Assembly (NCBI RefSeq): GCF_008120935.1
Contig: NZ_RDBO01000077.1
Span: 150,020 to 214,019 of the forward strand
From: Streptomyces sp. sk2.1
Lineage (GTDB): Bacteria > Actinomycetota > Actinomycetes > Streptomycetales > Streptomycetaceae
Direction of reading: 5' to 3'
Length of the DNA stretch: 64,000 bases
Part shown: in pieces, positions 58,417 to 64,000 of the stretch
Layout of the letters: each line of letters opens with the position of its first letter
Position numbering within the stretch: position 1 is the stretch's first letter
Position numbers and translations under genes: made by a program
The notes under the pieces: model-generated
The model's input: the letters and a program-made list of their open reading frames with translations, nothing else
What the model was told of the DNA's origin: nothing
Database searches by the model: none

Positions 58417-59679
58417 TCACAGCCGATGCGCGGCCCCCGCCGGGGTGGCCCCACGGGTGTCCAGGAGGAGCTGTGCCTTCACCGCGAGGCCCTGGAGGTC
58501 GTAGGTCCGGTGGTGCTGGAGCAGCACCGTGAGGTCGGCGCTCGACGCGGCCTCGTACAGCGAGTCGGCACGGGGAACGGGCAGCTCGCGCACCCGCCAG
58601 TCCAGGACGTGCGGGTCGTGGTAGCCGATCTGCGCCCCCATGTCCATCAGCCGGCCCGCGATCTCCCGGGCGGGGGACGCCTCCTGGTCGGCGAGGTCGG
58701 GCTTGTAGGTGACGCCGAGCAGCAGCACCCGGGCGCCGCGGACGGACTTCCCGTGCTCGTTCAGCAGGGTGGCGCACCGCTGGATCACGTACTGCGGCAT
58801 CCGGTCGTTGATCTCCTGGGCGAGCGAGACCATGCGCAGCGGGTGGCCGGGGGTGCGGCTGCGGTACGGGAGGCAGCCCGGGTCGACGGGGGCGCCGTGG
58901 CCGCCGACGCCGGGGCCGGGCCGGAACGGCTGGAAGCCGAAGGGCTTGGTCTCGGCGCACCGGATGACGTCCCAGAAGTCGACGCCGAGGTCGTGGCAGA
59001 GCACCGCCATCTCGTTGACCAGGGCGATGTTGACGTGCCGGAAGTTGGTCTCCAGGACCTTCGTCATCTCGGCCTCGCGCGTGCCGCGGGCCCGTACGAC
59101 CTTGTCGGTGAGCCGGCCGTAGAAGGCGGCGGCGGATTCGGTGCAGGCGGGGGTGAGGCCGCCGATGACCTTGGGGGTGTTGGCGTAGCCGTGGGTCCGG
59201 TTGCCGGGGTCGAGGCGGCCGGGGGAGCAGGCGAGGTGGAAGTCGCGGCCGGCGCGCAGCCCGGACCCGGCTTCGAGCAGCGGCAGCACGTGGTTCTCGG
59301 TGGTGCCGGGCGGCACGGCCGACTCCAGCAGGACGGTGGTGTGCGGGCGCAGCCGGGCGGCGAGCGCGCGGGCCGCGTCGCCGACGGCGGTGAGATCGAG
59401 GTTGCGGTCGGCGCCGAGCGGGGTGGGCGCGCAGATCACGGCGGTGCGGACGCGGCCCAGTTCGGCCGGGTCGGTGGTGGGGCGGAACCCGCCGGAGAGC
59501 ATCCGGCGGATCTCCGAGGCGGTGAGCGACCCCTCGACGGGGGTGCGGCCCGCGGAGAGCTCCGTGCAGGCGCGTGGGTCGGTGTCGTAGCCGACGGTCT
59601 CGATGCCGGCGGACACGGCGGCTTGGGCGAGGGGCAGGCCGAGGTGGCCGAGGCCGATGACGGCGAGGTCTGCGGGCAT
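58417..59679 (-). CDS. UDP-glucose/GDP-mannose dehydrogenase family protein lacking the catalytic Cys
   Basis: This 420-residue protein has the three-domain family layout. The N-terminal NAD domain starts DLAVIGLGHLGLPLAQAA, the central domain has EMTKVLETNFRHVNIALVNE (the conserved Lys and Asn are kept), and the C-terminal UDP-binding domain has LLLGVTYKPDLADQEASPAR. The nucleophile motif, normally GVGGHCIPVDP, reads GVGGHGAPVDP (Gly262), and the SPER motif reads SPGR. The four-electron oxidation of a nucleotide sugar should therefore not proceed by the normal thioester route. ATG 59715 would add 12 residues. Confidence 0.85.
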   Translation of the reverse strand: MPADLAVIGLGHLGLPLAQAAVSAGIETVGYDTDPRACTELSAGRTPVEGSLTASEIRRMLSGGFRPTTDPAELGRVRTAVICAPTPLGADRNLDLTAVGDAARALAARLRPHTTVLLESAVPPGTTENHVLPLLEAGSGLRAGRDFHLACSPGRLDPGNRTHGYANTPKVIGGLTPACTESAAAFYGRLTDKVVRARGTREAEMTKVLETNFRHVNIALVNEMAVLCHDLGVDFWDVIRCAETKPFGFQPFRPGPGVGGHGAPVDPGCLPYRSRTPGHPLRMVSLAQEINDRMPQYVIQRCATLLNEHGKSVRGARVLLLGVTYKPDLADQEASPAREIAGRLMDMGAQIGYHDPHVLDWRVRELPVPRADSLYEAASSADLTVLLQHHRTYDLQGLAVKAQLLLDTRGATPAGAAHRL

Positions 59680-59744
59680 GTGGAGGGCCGTCCTTCCCGA
59701 TCGGTCCAGGACCATGAAGGCAGAAAGCGCAACTGCTGGGACAG

Positions 59745-59790
59745 CGCAATGTCACACTAGGGTTAAATATGACCTATATGTCGCATTGCG
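59745..59790. promoter_or_regulatory. A/T-rich divergent control region with inverted repeat
   Basis: CGCAATG (59745-59751) and CATTGCG (59784-59790) form an inverted repeat around an unusually A/T-rich stretch (GGTTAAATATGACCTATATG). It lies between the minus-strand dehydrogenase-like gene and glpD. It probably holds the promoter of the former and an operator; no specific regulator is assigned. The remaining 59791-59936 before glpD holds no gene. Confidence 0.4.
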
Positions 59791-59936
59791 GGGCTCCCGT
59801 CGTCCTGGTGTTGTCCACAGGCGGTGGCCGAAGTCGTGGACGGCGGACAGAATCGAGAGGTGGGCACGGGCCGTCCGGCTTTCACGTCGGGTCGCGCTCC
59901 GGTGCCGGACCACCCCGATCCATCCGGGAGGCAGCG

Positions 59937-61643
59937 GTGAGGACAGCGACACTGGGACCCGCGGAACGCGCCGAGGCGCTGGCCGCGATGGCCGAGCGCG
60001 AACTGGACGTGCTGGTCGTGGGAGCGGGCGTGGTCGGCGCCGGTACGGCGCTGGACGCGGTGACGAGAGGGCTCTCGACCGGCCTGGTCGAGGCCCGGGA
60101 CTGGGCGTCGGGCACATCGAGCAGGTCGAGCAAGCTGATCCACGGCGGGCTGCGCTATCTGGAGATGCTCGACTTCGCGCTCGTGCGGGAGGCGCTGAAG
60201 GAGCGCGGGCTGCTCCTCCAGCGGCTGGCCCCGCACCTGGTGAAGCCGGTGCCCTTCCTCTACCCCCTGCAGCACAAGGGCTGGGAGCGGTTCTACGCCG
60301 GCTCCGGGGTCGCGCTCTACGACGCGATGTCGGTGTCCTCGGGCCACGGCAGGGGGCTGCCCGTGCACCGGCACCTCTCCCGCCACCAAGCCCTGCGCGT
60401 CGCCCCGGCGCTGCGGAAGGACGCCCTGGTCGGGGCGTTGCAGTACTACGACGCGCAGATGGACGACGCCCGCTACGTGGCGACACTGGTGCGCACCGCC
60501 TCCGGTTACGGCGCGCACGTGGCCAACCGGGCGCGGGTGATCGGCTTCCTGCGGGAGGGCGAACGGGTCGTCGGCGCCCGCGTCGAGGACGTCGAGACGG
60601 GCCGGGAGTACGAGGTCAGGGCCAAGCAGGTGGTCAACGCGACCGGGGTGTGGACGGACGACACCCAGGCGCTGATCGGGGAGCGCGGCCAGTTCCACGT
60701 ACGGGCGTCCAAGGGCATCCACCTGGTCGTCCCCAAGGACCGCATCCACTCCACGACCGGGCTGATCCTGCGGACCGAGAAGTCCGTCCTCTTCGTCATC
60801 CCGTGGGGCCGGCACTGGATCATCGGGACCACGGACACCGACTGGGACCTGGACAAGGCGCACCCGGCGGCGTCCAGCGCCGACATCGACTATCTGCTCG
60901 AACACGTCAACTCGGTCCTGGCCACGCCCCTGACCAGGGACGACGTCGAGGGCGTCTACGCCGGCCTGCGGCCGCTGCTGGCCGGGGAATCCGACGCCAC
61001 CAGCAAGCTCTCGCGCGAGCACACGGTGGCGCATCCGCTGCCGGGCCTCGTGGTCGTGGCGGGCGGCAAGTACACGACGTACCGGGTGATGGCGAAGGAC
61101 GCGGTGGACGAGGCGGTGCACGGCCTCGACCAGCGGGTGGCGGCCTGCGTCACCGAGGACGTCCCGCTGCTGGGGGCCGAGGGGTACCGGGCGCTGTGGA
61201 ACGCCCGCGCGAGGATCGCGGCCAGGACCGGCCTGCACGTCGCCCGGGTCGAGCACCTGCTCAACCGCTACGGCTCCATGACCGAGGAGATCCTCGAACT
61301 CGTCGTCGGCGATCCGGCGCTGGGCGAGCCGCTGCCCGCGGCCGACGACTACCTGAAGGCCGAGATCGTCTACGCGGCCTCGCACGAGGGCGCGCGTCAC
61401 CTCGACGACGTACTGACCCGTCGCACCCGGATCTCCATAGAGACCTTCGACCGGGGCACGCGCAGCGCCAGGATCTGCGCGGAGCTGATGGCACCGGTGC
61501 TGGGCTGGGACGAGGGGCAGGTCGACCGGGAGGTCGAGCACTACGAGAAGCGGGTGCAGGCGGAACGGGAGTCGCAGCGGCAGCCGGACGACCTCACGGC
61601 CGACGCGGCGCGGCTGGGGGCCCCGGACATCGTGCCGATCTAG
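59937..61643 (+). CDS. glpD: Glycerol-3-phosphate dehydrogenase, aerobic (FAD-dependent)
   Basis: GlpD oxidises glycerol-3-phosphate to dihydroxyacetone phosphate at the membrane and passes electrons to the quinone pool. The 568-residue protein has the FAD dinucleotide motif VLVVGAGVVGAGTALDAVTR, the GTSSRSSKLIHGGLRYLE motif, LFVIPWGRHWIIGTTDTDWD, and the C-terminal DUF/GlpD domain. I chose the GTG at 59937 because GGGAGG lies upstream and the family start fits. glpF and glpK are not next to it here, so it is a stand-alone copy. Confidence 0.95.
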   Translation: MRTATLGPAERAEALAAMAERELDVLVVGAGVVGAGTALDAVTRGLSTGLVEARDWASGTSSRSSKLIHGGLRYLEMLDFALVREALKERGLLLQRLAPHLVKPVPFLYPLQHKGWERFYAGSGVALYDAMSVSSGHGRGLPVHRHLSRHQALRVAPALRKDALVGALQYYDAQMDDARYVATLVRTASGYGAHVANRARVIGFLREGERVVGARVEDVETGREYEVRAKQVVNATGVWTDDTQALIGERGQFHVRASKGIHLVVPKDRIHSTTGLILRTEKSVLFVIPWGRHWIIGTTDTDWDLDKAHPAASSADIDYLLEHVNSVLATPLTRDDVEGVYAGLRPLLAGESDATSKLSREHTVAHPLPGLVVVAGGKYTTYRVMAKDAVDEAVHGLDQRVAACVTEDVPLLGAEGYRALWNARARIAARTGLHVARVEHLLNRYGSMTEEILELVVGDPALGEPLPAADDYLKAEIVYAASHEGARHLDDVLTRRTRISIETFDRGTRSARICAELMAPVLGWDEGQVDREVEHYEKRVQAERESQRQPDDLTADAARLGAPDIVPI

Positions 61644-61725
61644 GCGGCCCCGCCGGGGCTGCCGTCGCGCGGCCGTGTGCGCCGGCAGGGGACGGCGCAC
61701 ACGGCTCGGGAAAAGGGACGGCGGC

Positions 61726-62817
61726 TCAGGAGGGAGAGGGAGCGGGGGCGGCCGGGGTGCAGAACTCCGCGTCGAGCAGTGCCTGTTCGAGGGAGTCCCC
61801 GTCGGTCAGGGTGTCCGTGTCGGTGCGGTACGTCAGGGTGTGCCGCCCGTCGCGGGTGGCGGCGGTACGGACGTAACTGCCCGCTATGCGGCCGCTGTGG
61901 CCCCAGACGGTGATGCCGCAGGACAGCTTCAGCGGATGGATGCCCAGGCCGTAGGCGCCGTGCGTGGCCTCCGTGTCCAGCATGGCCGTCAGCTGGGCCG
62001 GCGGGAGGAGGCGGCCGCCCAGCAGGGCCGACTGGAAACGGTCGAGGTCGCCGAGGGTGGAGATCAGCTCCCCGGCCGCGCCCGCCGCGCGCGGGTCGAG
62101 GACGGTGACGTCGCGGAGCGTGCCGTCGGCCGGGTCGCGGGTGTAGCCGCGGCCGTGCGGGGCGGGCAGGTGGGTGCGGGCGCCCGGGAGGGAGGTGCCG
62201 GTGAGACGGAGGGGGTTGATGATGCGGTCGCGGATCTCGGTGGCGTAGCTGTGGCCGGTGACCCGTTGAACGACGAGTCCGAGTACGGCGTAATTGGTGT
62301 TGGAGTAGGCGTAGTGGCCGGGGGCGCCCGTCGGGCGGTGGGCCAGGGCGACCCGGATCGCGTCGGCGGGGGAGACGGGATGGGCGGACGCGTCGGCGGT
62401 GTAGTCGTACAGGCCGCTGGTGTGGTTGAGCAGGGCGCGCAGGGTGATGCGGCGGCCGTCGTTGCCGTGACCCCCGATCAGTCCGGGCAGCAGCCGGTCG
62501 ACGGTGTCGGACAGGCGCAGCCGTCGTTCCCCGGCGAGTTGGAGCACGACCGTGGCGACGAAGGTCTTGGTGACGCTGCCCGCCCGGAACCGGTCCGCCT
62601 GTCGGATGCCCGGCCCCGTCGAACGGTAGGTGTCGTACGGTGCGGAGGAGACCCGACGGGCCAGCAGCGCCGCCGTGGGGGTGCCTCCCCGGGCGACGAG
62701 CCGCGGAAGGTGGGTGGCTGCGGGGGCGAGGTGTGGTTCGCTGGGCGGGGTCGCTGTTCCCAGAGCGAACAGCACCAGCACCAACGGGGTGACGAACAGT
62801 GCCCTGGGCATCGGCAT
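61726..62817 (-). CDS. Secreted serine hydrolase, beta-lactamase/D-Ala-D-Ala carboxypeptidase (class C) family
   Basis: This 363-residue exported protein has a signal peptide (ALFVTPLVLVLFALGTATP) and the three motifs of the serine penicillin-recognising fold: SVTK (Ser81, Lys84), YSN (Tyr171-Asn173) and HSG in VWGHSGRIAG. It is more like the D-stereospecific peptidase/esterase branch than a true beta-lactamase. The substrate is unknown, probably a D-Ala peptide or an ester. Its two internal Cys (SCGIT and EFC) could form a disulfide. Confidence 0.9.
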   Translation of the reverse strand: MPMPRALFVTPLVLVLFALGTATPPSEPHLAPAATHLPRLVARGGTPTAALLARRVSSAPYDTYRSTGPGIRQADRFRAGSVTKTFVATVVLQLAGERRLRLSDTVDRLLPGLIGGHGNDGRRITLRALLNHTSGLYDYTADASAHPVSPADAIRVALAHRPTGAPGHYAYSNTNYAVLGLVVQRVTGHSYATEIRDRIINPLRLTGTSLPGARTHLPAPHGRGYTRDPADGTLRDVTVLDPRAAGAAGELISTLGDLDRFQSALLGGRLLPPAQLTAMLDTEATHGAYGLGIHPLKLSCGITVWGHSGRIAGSYVRTAATRDGRHTLTYRTDTDTLTDGDSLEQALLDAEFCTPAAPAPSPS

Positions 62818-62937
62818 GGCGGGGAAACCCTTTCTCCGGGCACATCATGACGGGCCCGTGGACCCGGCACCACGACCGGTGCCGGGGTGAGGGACAATGA
62901 ACGCTCTGCCAGGGCGGGTTGATCGCAGAGGGGACGC

Positions 62938-64000
62938 ATGTCGGAGGCGGAGCAGGCACGGGAGCCCCAACGGGACACGGACGGACGTCTCCTCGCGGGT
63001 CGGTACCGGCTCGGGGAGGTGCTCGGCCGGGGCGGTATGGGCACGGTCTGGCGTGCCGCCGACGAGACGCTGGGGCGCACGGTCGCGGTCAAGGAACTGA
63101 GGTTCCCCTCGGCCATCGACGAGGACGAGAAGCGCCGGCTCATCACGCGCACCCTGCGCGAGGCGAAGGCGATCGCCAGGATCCGCAACAACGGCGCCGT
63201 GACGGTCTACGACGTGGTCGACGAGGACGACCGGCCGTGGATCGTGATGGAGCTCATCGAGGGCAAGTCCCTCGCCGAGGCCATCCGCGAGGACGGGGTC
63301 CTGACGCCGAAGCGGGCGGCCGAGGTCGGCCTCGCGATACTCGACGTGCTCAGATCGGCGCACCGCGAGGGCATCCTGCACCGTGACGTGAAGCCGTCCA
63401 ACGTGCTGATCGCCGAGGACGGCCGGGTCGTGCTGACCGACTTCGGCATCGCCCAGGTCGAGGGCGACCCGTCGGTCACCTCGACGGGCATGCTCGTCGG
63501 CGCGCCCTCGTACATCTCCCCGGAGCGCGCCCGCGGGCACAAGCCGGGCCCGCCCGCCGACCTGTGGTCGCTCGGCGGCCTGCTGTACGCCAGCGTCGAG
63601 GGCACCCCGCCGTACGACAAGGGGTCGGCGATCGCCACCCTGACCGCGGTGATGACCGAGCCGCTCGACCCGCCGAAGAACGCCGGTCCGCTGAAGGACG
63701 TCATCTACGGCCTCCTCGCCAAGGACCCCGAGCAGCGGCTCGACGACGCGGGCGCCCGCACCCTGCTCAACGACGTGATCCACGCTCCCGAGAAGCCGGA
63801 GCCGGTGGTGGTTCCGCCCGCCGAGGCCACCCAGGTCATGGCCCTGCCCAAGGCGCCGGACGAGCCCCGCCCCAAGGCGGCGTCGAAGTCCGCGGAGCAG
63901 GGCGAGGGCGCGCGGGACCGGCTGCGGGGCGCGCTGCGTTCCGTGCGCAACGCGAAGGCGACCCCGGTCGCCGCCGCCGGTACGGCCGCTGCCGCCACCC
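62938..64000 (+). CDS. Serine/threonine protein kinase (Hanks type), N-terminal part
   Basis: The gene runs off the window. The visible 354 residues contain a full kinase domain: GRYRLGEVLGRGGMGTVWRA (P-loop), the catalytic Lys52 in VAVKELRF, HRDVKPSN, DFGIAQ, and SYISPERARG in the activation segment. A basic/Ala-rich juxtamembrane region follows, ending in a run of Ala that begins a likely membrane segment. It is therefore probably a receptor-like kinase with an extracytoplasmic domain beyond the window. The ATG at 62938 follows GAGGGG. Confidence 0.93.
   Translation, partial: MSEAEQAREPQRDTDGRLLAGRYRLGEVLGRGGMGTVWRAADETLGRTVAVKELRFPSAIDEDEKRRLITRTLREAKAIARIRNNGAVTVYDVVDEDDRPWIVMELIEGKSLAEAIREDGVLTPKRAAEVGLAILDVLRSAHREGILHRDVKPSNVLIAEDGRVVLTDFGIAQVEGDPSVTSTGMLVGAPSYISPERARGHKPGPPADLWSLGGLLYASVEGTPPYDKGSAIATLTAVMTEPLDPPKNAGPLKDVIYGLLAKDPEQRLDDAGARTLLNDVIHAPEKPEPVVVPPAEATQVMALPKAPDEPRPKAASKSAEQGEGARDRLRGALRSVRNAKATPVAAAGTAAAAT

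Noticed and set aside
61726..62817. Annotating the secreted serine hydrolase as an antibiotic-resistance beta-lactamase.
   Set aside because: The SxxK/YSN/HSG motifs are shared with D-Ala-D-Ala carboxypeptidases and esterases, and nothing in the sequence or context shows beta-lactam hydrolysis.

Overview
The window is a 64-kb piece of a Streptomyces chromosome. The evidence is very high G+C with G/C-biased third codon positions, many GTG starts, an actinobacterial order of ribosomal-protein genes with no rpsD between rpsK and rpoA, and the developmental pair whiD-bldM followed by a sigma-D/ShbA-type sigma factor and guaB. From memory, the order of the conserved genes matches the S. coelicolor chromosome around secY-rpoA-glmM-glmS-groES-whiD-guaB. 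That synteny claim was not checked by a search.

Layout. (1) 1-8.5 kb: end of the spc operon (rpsE, rpmD, rplO), then secY-adk-map-infA-rpmJ-rpsM-rpsK-rpoA-rplQ-truA, punctuated by strong hairpins. (2) 8.5-13 kb: two uncharacterised minus-strand genes and an ABC-F ATPase. (3) 13.3-16 kb: rplM-rpsI-glmM. (4) 16-19 kb: minus-strand DUF389 membrane protein, coaA and a small membrane protein. (5) 19.2-30.4 kb: mostly plus-strand run of cell-wall and tRNA-modification genes: glmS-acpS-nnr-DUF488-alr-hydrolase-tsaE, a small ORF behind an iron-box-like site, a pseudo-L,D-transpeptidase on the other strand, then tsaB-rimI-tsaD. (6) 30.4-38.5 kb: TetR/MFS divergon, DGPF-ECF42 sigma pair, two small membrane proteins, a THUMP-like methyltransferase, a lipoprotein deacetylase and a small lipoprotein. 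(7) 38.5-40.8 kb: groES-groEL1 behind two CIRCE elements. (8) 40.9-49.1 kb: an accessory locus containing a monooxygenase-SnoaL fusion, a 2-hydroxyacid dehydrogenase, a complete ABC sugar importer, a DeoR/LacI hybrid regulator and a secreted beta-helix protein. (9) 49.3-54.6 kb: SDR, MOSC, LysR, whiD, bldM, shbA-like. (10) 54.8-64 kb: guaB, guaB3, a small membrane protein, an atypical nucleotide-sugar dehydrogenase, glpD, a serine hydrolase and the start of a Ser/Thr kinase.

How the parts work together. Most genes are housekeeping: translation, secretion, UDP-GlcNAc and D-Ala supply, CoA/ACP activation, t6A synthesis, chaperonins and GMP synthesis. The region most likely to hold something new is 41-49 kb. 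There, one regulator motif (TGATCGAA or its complement) sits at both the importer promoter and the beta-helix promoter, which suggests a co-regulated glycan degradation/uptake unit. The 3' end of the regulator gene is also duplicated as a perfect 113-bp inverted repeat. Other unusual items are a catalytically dead L,D-transpeptidase fold, a UDP-glucose-dehydrogenase-like protein lacking its nucleophilic Cys, a CIRCE element that supplies the stop codon of the preceding gene, and several unrelated tandem repeats lying just downstream of stop codons.
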